Shown here: piece by piece, positions 15,658 to 23,769 of the stretch
Position numbering within the stretch: position 1 is the first letter of the stretch
Layout: every line of letters starts with the position of its first letter
From: Candidatus Odinarchaeota archaeon
Lineage (GTDB): Archaea; Asgardarchaeota; Baldrarchaeia; Baldrarchaeales; DXJG01
NCBI GenBank assembly: GCA_021158895.1
Contig: JAGGSW010000046.1
Span: 1-28,393 of the forward strand
Direction: 5' to 3'
DNA length: 28,393 bases
Position numbers and translations under genes: made by a program
Notes under the pieces: generated by a model
Told to the model about the DNA's origin: nothing
Database searches by the model: none
The model's input: only the letters and a program-made list of their open reading frames with translations

Positions 15658-16590
15658 ATGGTTAACTTAAAAGGAAGAGATTTTTTAACCCTTCAGGACT
15701 TTACCCATGAAGAATTAAGATTTCTACTTGATACAGCTCTAGAACTAAAGAGAGCAAGAAAACGGGGATATTTTGAGCCTGTTCTTCGCGGTAAGACCTT
15801 AGCTATGATATTTCAAAAACCTTCAACAAGAACAAGAGTAAGTTTTGAAGTTGCAATGGGCGACCTAGGGGGCCGTGCTCTTTATCTTAGATGGGATGAT
15901 TTACAGCTAGGACGCGGAGAAACTGTTGCAGACACAGCAAGGGTGCTTAGTAGATATGTAGATGGTATAATGGCTCGAGTATTCTCGCATAAAGATCTTG
16001 AAGAACTAGCAAAATATGCAGATATCCCAGTAATAAACGGATTAAGTGATCTAACTCATCCCTGCCAAATTCTGGCCGACTTACTTACAATATTAGAAAA
16101 GAAAGCAGTACTCAAAGGACTAAAATTGGCTTTTGTAGGCGACGGGAATAATGTTTGTAACTCGCTTTTAATAGGCTGTACAAAAATGGGTATGAATATA
16201 TCGGTTGCAACACCCAAAAAATATAGACCAAAGGAGGAAATTATTCAGTGGGCAATGGAGAATGCCCAAGAAAGTGGAAGCAAGGTTGAAATCTTAGAGT
16301 CGCCAGAAGAAGCTGTAAAGGACGCAGATGTTATATATACCGACGTATTCGTTTCAATGGGCGAAGAAAAAGTCGCAAAAGAGAAGCTGCAAGTATTTCA
16401 AGGATACCAGGTAAATAAGGAACTAGTGAAACATGCTAAAAAAGATTATATTTTCATGCATTGCCTTCCAGCACATAGAGGACAGGAGGTAACAGATGAA
16501 GTTATTGATGACCCTATACACTCGGTTGTGTGGGATCAAGCAGAAAATCGTCTACATGCACAAAAAGCTGTGCTTGCTCTCCTACTTTAA
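15658..16590 (+). CDS. argF: Ornithine carbamoyltransferase
   Basis: A 310-residue enzyme that joins carbamoyl phosphate and ornithine to citrulline in arginine synthesis. The carbamoyl-phosphate loop STRTRVSFEVAMGDLGG is at ~56-72; HPCQILADLLT, DGNNVCNSLL and MHCLPAHRGQEV (ornithine-binding HCLP) are present. It acts as a cytosolic trimer or larger. ATG 15658 follows GAGGGGAT. It starts only 14 bases after ftsY, so it is probably co-transcribed with it, an unusual metabolic guest in a translation/export cluster. A T-rich stretch after its stop may end the transcript. Confidence 0.97.
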   Translation: MVNLKGRDFLTLQDFTHEELRFLLDTALELKRARKRGYFEPVLRGKTLAMIFQKPSTRTRVSFEVAMGDLGGRALYLRWDDLQLGRGETVADTARVLSRYVDGIMARVFSHKDLEELAKYADIPVINGLSDLTHPCQILADLLTILEKKAVLKGLKLAFVGDGNNVCNSLLIGCTKMGMNISVATPKKYRPKEEIIQWAMENAQESGSKVEILESPEEAVKDADVIYTDVFVSMGEEKVAKEKLQVFQGYQVNKELVKHAKKDYIFMHCLPAHRGQEVTDEVIDDPIHSVVWDQAENRLHAQKAVLALLL

Positions 16591-16749
16591 ATCAATTCTC
16601 TTTCTTATTTTAGTAGTATTTTAAGTTTTAATTCTGTTTCTAAAAGCTTAATAAAACTTAATATTTCACTTTTTACGTTTTGGGTAATATTCCCGAAATA
16701 CAAATTGTAAAAAATTTATCAAATTACTTATGGAACGTAGGTGAAATAT
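16591..16749. other. argF-ftsZ spacer with probable terminator and promoter
   Basis: The first half is T-rich (CTCTTTCTTATTTTAG at 16599-16614), consistent with archaeal termination after argF. The second half has a TATA-like AAAAATTTATC near 16710 that could start the ftsZ-secE-spt5 transcript. There is no coding capacity. Confidence 0.4.
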
Positions 16750-17874
16750 ATGGAGCAGATTATAGAAAAAATAAGAGAAAGAGAGAGTATTTCATCACAG
16801 AGGCGTGCTCGTTTCAGCACTAAATATGTGGATGAAGAACTTCAAAGAATACTAGAGGAAGCAAGAACAAAAATTCTGGTTGTTGGCGTAGGTGGGGCTG
16901 GAAACAACACTATAACACGGCTAATGGAGATCGGCATCGATGGCGCTGAAACCCTCGCAATAAACACTGATGCACAAGATCTCCTATACACCGATGCACA
17001 TCATAAGCTATTAATTGGTAGAAAATTGACTGGAGGTCTTGGAGCTGGAAATAACCCAGCGGTGGGAGAAGCTGCAGCAAAAGAAAGCTATGAAGAAATA
17101 AAAGAAGCAGTAGTAGCTGATTTAGTGTTCATTACATGCGGTTTAGGCGGAGGAACTGGCACCGGAGCAGCACCTATAGTTGCGGAGGCTGCAAAAGATC
17201 AGGGAGCCCTTACGATAAGCATATGTACCTTGCCGTTTAGAATAGAGGGCAAAAAACGTATTAAAAATGCCTTAATGGGTTTAAAAAACCTTTTAAATGT
17301 ATGTGATACGGTTATAGTCATCCCCAACGAGAAACTACTTGATATCGTTCCAAACCTGTCAATCGCTGAGGCATTTAGAGTAGCTGATGAAATATTGATT
17401 AGAGGTGTAAAGGGCATCACAGAACTTGTCACAAGACCAGGACTTGTAAACTTAGATTTCGCGGACGTTAAATCAGTTCTAGAAAACGGCGGAATGTCCT
17501 TAATCTCTATGAGCGAAGCAGAAGGAGAAAAAAGAGCAGAAATAGCTGTCAAAAAAGCCTTACAAAACCCGTTGCTAGATGTTGATATCAATGGAGCTAG
17601 AGGAGCATTAATAAACATTAGTGGTAGTCAAGACTTAACTCTACATGAAGCCGAAATTATAGTTGAAAACGTAGCGTCAAAACTTGAACCTGACGCTGAA
17701 ATCATATGGGGCGCACTAATAGACGGTGAACTAAAAGGAGCAATTCGAATAACTCTAATAATTTCCGGGGTGAATTCACCCTATCTAGTTGAATCTGAAG
17801 AGGACCTCATGAAAATACTACTCGAAAAAAATAAAGGGACAAACATTGATTTCGGTATAGAACCACTAGAGTGA
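16750..17874 (+). CDS. ftsZ: Cell division protein FtsZ
   Basis: A 374-residue tubulin-like GTPase. Motifs are GVGGAGNNTITRL (~46-58), INTDAQDL, the tubulin signature GGGTGTG (~133-139), and the T7-loop region NLDFADVKSVLENGGMSLIS (synergy residues N..D..D). It polymerises into the division ring. The ~40-residue helical N-terminal extension is typical of archaeal FtsZ1. ATG 16750 is chosen because AGGTGA lies six bases upstream; GTG 16741 falls in it. FtsZ next to secE and spt5 is a common archaeal arrangement and argues against Thermoproteales/Sulfolobales-type cells, which use Cdv proteins and lack FtsZ. Confidence 0.97.
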   Translation: MEQIIEKIRERESISSQRRARFSTKYVDEELQRILEEARTKILVVGVGGAGNNTITRLMEIGIDGAETLAINTDAQDLLYTDAHHKLLIGRKLTGGLGAGNNPAVGEAAAKESYEEIKEAVVADLVFITCGLGGGTGTGAAPIVAEAAKDQGALTISICTLPFRIEGKKRIKNALMGLKNLLNVCDTVIVIPNEKLLDIVPNLSIAEAFRVADEILIRGVKGITELVTRPGLVNLDFADVKSVLENGGMSLISMSEAEGEKRAEIAVKKALQNPLLDVDINGARGALINISGSQDLTLHEAEIIVENVASKLEPDAEIIWGALIDGELKGAIRITLIISGVNSPYLVESEEDLMKILLEKNKGTNIDFGIEPLE

Positions 17875-17904
17875 AACAGCAAACTCTAGTCAAAGGTGTA
17901 ACAG

Positions 17905-18072
17905 ATGGATGTAGTATCTTTCCTAAGAAATGTAAGAAGATTACTAAAACTAGCAAAAAAACCTACCGGAGAAGAACTTAAACTTAGCATAAGGATATCT
18001 GTAATTGGCATTCTTGTTATAGGCTTTATTGCGTTCCTAATTAGATTAATTTTTGCGTTACTGTTCCGATAA
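17905..18072 (+). CDS. secE: Protein translocase subunit SecE (Sec61 gamma)
   Basis: A 55-residue protein with an amphipathic basic N-terminal helix (FLRNVRRLLKLAKKPTGEEL) and one membrane segment (VIGILVIGFIAFLIRLIFAL, ~33-52). This is the size and layout of archaeal SecE, the clamp subunit of the SecYEG channel. AAAGGTG lies upstream of ATG 17905. It sits directly before spt5, its conserved partner gene. Confidence 0.95.
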   Translation: MDVVSFLRNVRRLLKLAKKPTGEELKLSIRISVIGILVIGFIAFLIRLIFALLFR

Positions 18073-18085
18073 ATGAGGGGGAAAA

Positions 18086-18556
18086 ATGTCAGAAACAAGG
18101 CCCAAAGCAAAGTCAGGCATCTTCGTAGTAAGAACAACTACTGGTCAAGAAAAAATAGTTGCAACGCTAATTGAAGAAAGGGCAAAAGCACGAAAACTAG
18201 CAATAAGAGCTATTCTTATACCTGAAGGAGTAAGAGGATACATTTTTATAGAAGCAGCAACTCCATATGATGTCTTGCAGGCAATTACTGGGCTTCCCCA
18301 TGTCAGAAGCAGACTAGCTGGAAAAATAGATATATCAGAAATGGAACATTTTCTCGCACCAAAACCAGCCTTAGAGGCTGTCAGTGAAGGAGATATAGTT
18401 GAAATAACAGGAGGACCGTTTAAAGGAGAAAAAGCGAAGGTTGTCAGAGTAGATGAGTCAAAAGAAGAAGTCGTAGTCGAATTGTTTGAGTCTCCCGTAC
18501 CCATTCCAATAAAAGTTAGAGCAGACTTCGTAAAAATTGTAGAAAAAGAAGAATAA
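18086..18556 (+). CDS. spt5: Transcription elongation factor Spt5 (NusG-like)
   Basis: A 156-residue protein with an NGN domain (FVVRTTTGQEKIVATLIEER, IPEGVRGYIFIEA, ITGLPHVRSRLAG) and a KOW domain (EGDIVEITGGPFKGEKAKVV). It clamps RNA polymerase together with Spt4 and links it to ribosomes. ATG 18086 follows GAGGGG. The secE-spt5-L11 order is nearly universal in Archaea. Confidence 0.97.
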   Translation: MSETRPKAKSGIFVVRTTTGQEKIVATLIEERAKARKLAIRAILIPEGVRGYIFIEAATPYDVLQAITGLPHVRSRLAGKIDISEMEHFLAPKPALEAVSEGDIVEITGGPFKGEKAKVVRVDESKEEVVVELFESPVPIPIKVRADFVKIVEKEE

Positions 18557-18568
18557 AGGTGATGAGTC

Positions 18569-19057
18569 ATGGGTAAAAAGGTCACACTTGAAGTACTAGT
18601 TGATGGTGGAAAAGCTAGTGCTGGGCCCCCCATAGGACCAGCATTAGGGCCAACTGGTGTAAACCTATATATGGTCGTTCAAAAAATAAATGAACTTACC
18701 AAAGATTTTGCAGGGCTAAAAGTACCAGTAAAAATAATAGTAGACCAAGAAACAAAAGAATTCTGGGTAGAAGTAGGCACTCCACCTACAAGCGCCCTAA
18801 TACTCAAAGAACTGGGTAAAGATAAGGGAAGCGGGGATCCAAAGGGAAACAAAGTCGGAGATCTAAAAATGGAGCAAGTAGTTAAAATTGCAAAAGCAAA
18901 AATGGGAGACCTAATTGTAAAAAGCCTTAAAAGCGCCGTTAAAACAGTACTTGGAACCTGTGTCAGCATGGGCGTGACAGTAGAGGGTAAAGACCCTAGG
19001 GAAATTCAAAAAGAAATCGATGAAGGTGTTTGGGACAACTTACTTTCTGAAGAGTAA
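18569..19057 (+). CDS. rpl11: Ribosomal protein L11
   Basis: A 162-residue stalk-base protein: KVTLEVLVDGGKASAGPPIG, PALGPTGVNLYMVVQKINE, then the C-domain TPPTSALILKELGKDKGSG and MGDLIVKSLKSAVKTVLGTC. It binds 23S rRNA at the GTPase centre next to L10. AAAGGTGATGAG precedes the ATG. It starts 12 bases after spt5; a 122-base gap follows before L1. Confidence 0.97.
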   Translation: MGKKVTLEVLVDGGKASAGPPIGPALGPTGVNLYMVVQKINELTKDFAGLKVPVKIIVDQETKEFWVEVGTPPTSALILKELGKDKGSGDPKGNKVGDLKMEQVVKIAKAKMGDLIVKSLKSAVKTVLGTCVSMGVTVEGKDPREIQKEIDEGVWDNLLSEE

Positions 19058-19133
19058 AACATTAACTTTATATTAGATTTTTTGCTATTTCCTCCAGCAT
19101 TTTAGTCTCGTAAATTAATGATCACCATAATAC

Positions 19134-19145
19134 CAATTTAAAATC
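19134..19145 (+). promoter_or_regulatory. Possible TATA box for the L1-L10-L12 genes
   Basis: CAATTTAAAATC in the 122-base L11-L1 gap is TATA-like and would start transcription near 19168, giving L1 a very short leader. The gap also holds T-rich sequence after L11 that could terminate the upstream transcript. This is pattern reading only. Confidence 0.35.
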
Positions 19146-19179
19146 ATCTTCCTAGATCCAGTGCTCCGAGGGATGTAAT

Positions 19180-19833
19180 ATGTCCATAGACATTAAAAAA
19201 ATAGTTGAAGCCGTGAAAGAAGCAAAAGAGAAAGCAAAGGAAAGGAAATTTAAAGAATCAATAGATCTATCTATTAGCTTTAAAAATTTAGATTTAAAAA
19301 AACCTGAAAATAGAATAAGTGCCGAAGTCACTCTTCCCCATCCAATTAATAAACCTGTAAAGGTTTGTGTCATAGCTAGTGGAGATCTTGAGGTTAGAGC
19401 AAAAAATGAGGGAATAGACTCAGTATTATCAAGAACAGATCTTGAAAAATTCCTATCAGATCGAAAAGCAGCGAAAAAACTAGCAAAACAATTCGACTTC
19501 TTTCTTGCTCAAGTTGATTTAATGCCTCTAGTTGGTAGATCCCTTGGCCCTGTTTTAGGTCCAAGAGGTAAAATGCCCAAACCTATACCGCCCACCGCTG
19601 ATATAAAATCTCTAGTAGAACAATACAGAAGAACTGTTAGAATTAGAATGAGAAATAACCCTGTAATTCATGTTAGAGTTGGAACAAAAGATATGGAAGA
19701 TGAAAAAATAGCTGAAAACATAAAAGCAGTTTTAGAATTCCTACTCGAAAAACTTGAAAAAGGCATGCAAAATATAAAAAGCATATACGTTAAAACAACC
19801 ATGGGACCACCAGTTCCCATTAAAATAAAATAA
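19180..19833 (+). CDS. rpl1: Ribosomal protein L1
   Basis: A 217-residue protein of the L1 stalk. It starts with a basic helical segment (IVEAVKEAKEKAKERKFKES) and contains DLMPLVGRSLGPVLGPRGKM, PKPIPPTADI and VRIRMRNNPVIHVRVGT. It binds 23S rRNA at the E-site and represses its own mRNA in several archaea. The ATG follows GAGGGATGT rather than the usual GGAGGTGA; the L10 gene has the same AGGGATGT element, which could belong to feedback control. Confidence 0.97.
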   Translation: MSIDIKKIVEAVKEAKEKAKERKFKESIDLSISFKNLDLKKPENRISAEVTLPHPINKPVKVCVIASGDLEVRAKNEGIDSVLSRTDLEKFLSDRKAAKKLAKQFDFFLAQVDLMPLVGRSLGPVLGPRGKMPKPIPPTADIKSLVEQYRRTVRIRMRNNPVIHVRVGTKDMEDEKIAENIKAVLEFLLEKLEKGMQNIKSIYVKTTMGPPVPIKIK

Positions 19834-19867
19834 CTATAATGATCTAACCATAAGGGATGTGGACAAC

Positions 19868-20887
19868 ATGGCTATAGCTGTTACTAAGCAGGGAAGACCT
19901 GTACCTGAACACAAAGTAAAAATAGTAGACGAGTTAGTTGACCTAATCAAAAAGCATAAAGTAATAGCTTTAACAAAAATGGATACAATCGGAGCACACC
20001 AAGTTCAAAGATTAAGAAACATGTTAAGAGGCAGAGTCCTAATTAAAATGGCAAAAAACACATTAATGAAAATAGCTTTAAACAAAGCTAAAAAATTTAA
20101 ACCAGGTATTGAAAAACTTGCAGATTACATTACTGGATCATGCGCATTTGTATTTACAAACGAAAACCCGGTAAAAATAAATCTTTTCCTAGAAAGAAAT
20201 AAAGCAAAAGCTCCCGCAAAAGCCGGTCAAACAGCTCAAAACGATATAATAGTACCAGAAGGCAACACAGGACTCCCACCTGGACCAGTAATCAGCGAAC
20301 TAAACGAAGTAGGAATCCCCACCAAAGTACAATCCGGATCGGTATGGGTGGCAAAGGATACCGTCGTCTGCAAAAAGGGAGAAAAAATCTCAAGAAAACT
20401 GGCATTAGTCCTTTCAAGACTCGGCATAGAACCCATGGAAGTAGGATTATCTCTTCACGCCGCATATGACGATGGAGTTATATTTACAGAGGAAGAACTA
20501 ACAATACACCCAGAAGAAATAAAACAACAAATACAAACCGCCCACATAGAAGCATTCAATCTAGCTCTAAACGCCACAGTACCAACCACCGACACAATGC
20601 CCATACTACTGCAAAAAGCATATAGCGAAGCAATAAACCTATCGATAAACGCATGCATACCAACCAAAGAAACCCTACCATACATCCTATCGAAAGCCCA
20701 CGTCGAAGCAACAAGCCTTGCAAGCAAAATACTTGAGATAAAACCAGACGCACTGCCAAGTGAAGTAGTTACTACAGTTCCTCAACCAGTAGAGAAAGCT
20801 GAGGTAAAAGAAGAAGAGAAGAAAGAAGAAAAGAAGGAAGAGGAAGAAGAGGAAGAAGAATTAGGTTTAGGATCACTCTTCGGATAA
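19868..20887 (+). CDS. rpl10: Ribosomal protein L10 (P0)
   Basis: A 339-residue stalk protein. The rRNA-binding domain is at ~1-110 and ~185-215 (VALTKMDTIGAHQVQRLRN-type VIALTKMDTIGAHQVQRLRN), with a central insertion domain (LPPGPVISELNEVGIPTKVQ). Helices that dock L12 dimers lie at ~220-300, followed by a Lys/Glu hinge and the tail LGLGSLFG. ATG 19868 lies eight bases after AGGGATG; GTG 19859 overlaps that site. Codon use changes along the gene: mixed in the first third, then strongly A/C-ending from about 20240. A 48-base piece encoding the acidic tail is identical to one in the L12 gene. Confidence 0.96.
   Translation: MAIAVTKQGRPVPEHKVKIVDELVDLIKKHKVIALTKMDTIGAHQVQRLRNMLRGRVLIKMAKNTLMKIALNKAKKFKPGIEKLADYITGSCAFVFTNENPVKINLFLERNKAKAPAKAGQTAQNDIIVPEGNTGLPPGPVISELNEVGIPTKVQSGSVWVAKDTVVCKKGEKISRKLALVLSRLGIEPMEVGLSLHAAYDDGVIFTEEELTIHPEEIKQQIQTAHIEAFNLALNATVPTTDTMPILLQKAYSEAINLSINACIPTKETLPYILSKAHVEATSLASKILEIKPDALPSEVVTTVPQPVEKAEVKEEEKKEEKKEEEEEEEELGLGSLFG
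20811..20858 (+). repeat. 48-bp direct repeat, copy in L10
   Basis: This purine-only stretch encoding the Lys/Glu hinge is identical base for base to 21134-21181 in the L12 gene and in the same reading frame. It diverges immediately after (A versus T). Confidence 0.85.
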
Positions 20888-20904
20888 TTTCGGAGGTGAA
20901 AAAT

Positions 20905-21210
<306 letters not shown>

Positions 21211-21322
21211 CAAATGAAACCAAAACACATCAAAAACACTCACGCAAACACCACCAGAACACAAACAAAACAAGAAAACTAGAAAGTTATTTCCCCATTC
21301 TATATTTTACAAGGAGAAAAAC

Positions 21323-22030
21323 ATGAAAAATGAGAGAAAACTCCTAGAAGCTGCAAAAGACTACAAATACCTGCTAGAAAGAGGCTACAATAAGAAAAGC
21401 GCACTAAGATTCGTAGGAGAACGATATCTATTAAATGAAACAGAGAGACACATACTTTACAGAACAATATTCCCAGAGAAAGAAGCCACCCAAAGAAGAG
21501 AAAAACTAGTTAAAGAAAGCGAAGTAGAAAACAACAGACTAGTAGTGGACTGCTACAACGTCCTAATAACCGTAGAAACCATGCTAAAAAACGGCATCAT
21601 ATTAAAAGCAGACAACGGATACATAAGAGACATCTCAGCAATCTTCAGAAAATACAAAATAACAAACCTAACAGAAAAAGCCCTAAACCTAATCATACAA
21701 GCCATCAAAAACCTAAAACCAGCAGAAGCAATCTTCATACTAGACCAACCCATCAGCAAAAGCGGAGAACTCGCAGCAAAAATAAGAAACCTCCTACAAA
21801 AACACAACATAAAAGGAACCGCAAAAACAACAAAACACCCAGACAAAGAACTAACCCAAACCCCAGGAATAATAGCCACAAGCGACACCATAATATTAGA
21901 CAAAGTCAAAAAAACCTTCGACCTACCAGCCTACATCTTTAAAAAACATTTTAAAAATAAAACAAAAATAATAAAACCAAAACACATAAACCTAAACCAA
22001 AAACACAAACAAAAAATCCCACACAAATAA
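21323..22030 (+). CDS. DUF434/DUF5616 family protein
   Basis: A 235-residue soluble protein of unknown function. The N-terminal ~60 residues match DUF434 (LEAAKDYKYLLERGYNKKSA, then LRFVGERYLLNETERHILYR). The next part, VVDCYNVLITVETMLKNG, is the D-x-Y-N-V motif of the associated DUF5616 domain, which resembles a PIN/NYN-like nuclease start; this resemblance is my inference. The C-terminal ~25 residues are Lys/Asn/His-rich and look unstructured. ATG 21323 follows AGGAGA. Sense-strand T is strongly depleted. It ends ten bases before tRNA-Arg and may share its transcript. Confidence 0.8.
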   Translation: MKNERKLLEAAKDYKYLLERGYNKKSALRFVGERYLLNETERHILYRTIFPEKEATQRREKLVKESEVENNRLVVDCYNVLITVETMLKNGIILKADNGYIRDISAIFRKYKITNLTEKALNLIIQAIKNLKPAEAIFILDQPISKSGELAAKIRNLLQKHNIKGTAKTTKHPDKELTQTPGIIATSDTIILDKVKKTFDLPAYIFKKHFKNKTKIIKPKHINLNQKHKQKIPHK

Positions 22031-22063
22031 CCACTAAAACGGGCCCGTGGCCTAGCAGGATAA

Positions 22064-22081
22064 CAAAAAAAGCACCTGAAA
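22064..22081 (+). other. Putative ~18-nt D-arm intron of tRNA-Arg(TCT)
   Basis: The D-loop between GCCT and GGGC is 28 bases instead of about 10. CAGG (22056-22059) pairs perfectly with CCTG (22075-22078). AAA separates CCTG from the D-stem strand GGGC, so a bulge-helix-like shape forms on top of the D-stem. A-runs allow the boundaries to slide by one base. The alternative is an oversized D-loop. Confidence 0.6.
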
Positions 22082-22097
22082 GGGCGCCGGCCTTCTA

Positions 22098-22126
22098 TAA
22101 GCGTTCTGCTTGCTGCGTTTGAGGAA
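22098..22126 (+). other. 29-nt anticodon-loop intron (37/38) of tRNA-Arg(TCT)
   Basis: It lies at the canonical archaeal position after base 37 (A22097), with the exon resuming at A22127. TTCT (22093-22096) pairs with GGAA (22123-22126) as a 4-bp central helix, and AAGCGT (22099-22104) with GCGTTT (22115-22120) as the intron stem, a relaxed bulge-helix-bulge. Confidence 0.82.
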
Positions 22127-22129
22127 AGC

Positions 22130-22168
<39 letters not shown>

Positions 22169-22216
22169 ATGACTTTTTGTTTGGAGTGGGTTGTTTGTGT
22201 TTGTTGTTTTGGTGTT

Positions 22217-23698
22217 TTATTTTTGTTTTTGTGTGTTGTTGATTTTTTCAAGTATTAGTTTGATTTTTCTGTGGGTTTCGTTGTCGGTTTTGTTGAGTTT
22301 GTTGAGGAGTGGGGTTATTTTGTTGAGTGTTTCTGGTTTTGTGGTGGTGATTGTTTTTAGGAGGTTGGCTATTTTTGTGATGTGGTGTTTGCTGTATTTT
22401 TTGTTGGTGAGGAGTTTTGGTAGTATTTGAAGGAGTTTTGGTAGTATTTTGCTGATGGTTTGGGGGTGTTTTTTGATGAGGATTGTTAGGTTGTCGCTTA
22501 GGTTTTCGTAGACTTCTTCGTATGGGTGGGTGAGGTATTCTGTTATTTTGGGTAGTGTGTCTTCGATTAGCTGTGGGTAGTCTATTCCTATGTATAGTAG
22601 TGTTAGTGCGGCTGATGTGCTGAGTTCTTGGTAGGTTTCGTTATAGGTTTCGTTGTATAAGTTTTCTTTGAGTTTTGGGGTTAGTTTTAGAACCATCTTG
22701 GAGGATTTGAGGGCGAGCCACTCGATGGTTTCAATGGTGTATTCGTTTAGTTTGTCCCAAATTTTTTCTATTTTTTCTTCTACCTGTTTCGGATATTTTT
22801 TCCAAACTACGTGTATTATGTCTATAAGTAGTTCAGCGGTGTCCCAGTCAGTGAGGGAGTCCATTAAGGCTTCAAATAGCAAGTCTATTTCTTCTTTCAG
22901 TATATCAACGTTATTTTCTGCATGGTTCCATAGGATAGATGCTGCTTTATAACGAATGGGATCATGTCTTAGACAAGTCACCAAGTCTCGGGTTATGTTT
23001 TTAATTGTTTCAGGCTTTCTACTTCCGATGTTTTCGATTATTTCTAATGCTATGAGGATAACTTCGTCATTTGAGTCATGTAGAAGTTTTGCTAAGTCGG
23101 ATATCCTGTTATCGAATAATTCTGGGTATTTTTTTGAGACTTCTAATATTGCCTCAGCTATTGCTGTACGAGCATGTTGACATCTATTTGGGAAGCCTGC
23201 AAACTCGTCGTGTGGTAAATCATCTAGGTTGTAAGGGTCTTTGCAGGGTCTACTGAGTTTTAGAAAAAGTATGTCGACTTTATCTTTGAATACTTCTGGC
23301 CGTTTAGCCGCTAAACTTGAAACAACTGTTGCTAAATGTTCGTAAACTCTATCATTTCTCTCCTCCAGTCTCCCAAGAAGTCTTCTAACAGCGAACTCAA
23401 ATTTCTTCTGACCCATATTGGAGATTTCGTCCACGATCTGTTGGAGAGTTTCTGCAATATGTTCCCTAATCTTATCACTTGGATCGTTCAACTTGTCAAT
23501 GAATCTCAGTATAGCCCACTCAAGCCTTTCGCCTTTCAAACACTTAATTTTTTCGGCGAATTCTTTTACTCGATCTTTGATTACAATTTCGCGATAATCA
23601 ATACTAGAGTCGTTAAGTTCCCGAATAATGTCCTTAATAATATTAAAGGTAGGTTCTTCTCTGGATTTGTTCTTTGAGTTTCCTTGGTTCAACACCAT
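22217..23698 (-). CDS. HEAT-repeat protein with Cys/His insertion (island 2)
   Basis: A 493-residue helical-repeat protein, paralogue of the one at 1649-2989. Shared stretches include SRPCKDPY, PHDE, FPNRCQHAR (~149-177), YPELF and KLLHDSNDEV. C152, H163, C173 and H175 repeat the C/H pattern of the paralogue. The N-terminus (~1-45) is charged and less conserved. There is no signal peptide, so it should stay in the cytosol while its upstream partner is exported or membrane-bound. ATG 23698 follows GGTGA. It begins 71 bases after the 1455-aa gene stops, with its own TATA-like AAGTTTATAGC. The 3' half has A/C-ending codons and small in-frame duplications (YNETYNETY, LPKLLQILPKLL). It ends facing tRNA-Arg. 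Confidence 0.85.
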   Translation of the reverse strand: MVLNQGNSKNKSREEPTFNIIKDIIRELNDSSIDYREIVIKDRVKEFAEKIKCLKGERLEWAILRFIDKLNDPSDKIREHIAETLQQIVDEISNMGQKKFEFAVRRLLGRLEERNDRVYEHLATVVSSLAAKRPEVFKDKVDILFLKLSRPCKDPYNLDDLPHDEFAGFPNRCQHARTAIAEAILEVSKKYPELFDNRISDLAKLLHDSNDEVILIALEIIENIGSRKPETIKNITRDLVTCLRHDPIRYKAASILWNHAENNVDILKEEIDLLFEALMDSLTDWDTAELLIDIIHVVWKKYPKQVEEKIEKIWDKLNEYTIETIEWLALKSSKMVLKLTPKLKENLYNETYNETYQELSTSAALTLLYIGIDYPQLIEDTLPKITEYLTHPYEEVYENLSDNLTILIKKHPQTISKILPKLLQILPKLLTNKKYSKHHITKIANLLKTITTTKPETLNKITPLLNKLNKTDNETHRKIKLILEKINNTQKQK

Positions 23699-23735
23699 TC
23701 ACCTAGTTGTTCATATTTATGTATTCGAGAGAAAA

Positions 23736-23746
23736 GCTATAAACTT
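23736..23746 (-). promoter_or_regulatory. Possible TATA box of HEAT gene 2
   Basis: The minus strand reads AAGTTTATAGC in the 71-base gap between the 1455-aa gene and the HEAT gene. Its distance to ATG 23698 (about 40 bases) suits an archaeal promoter, so the HEAT gene may be expressed on its own as well as by read-through. Confidence 0.4.
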
Positions 23747-23769
23747 GGTGAAGCTTCAGTAGAGTCATT

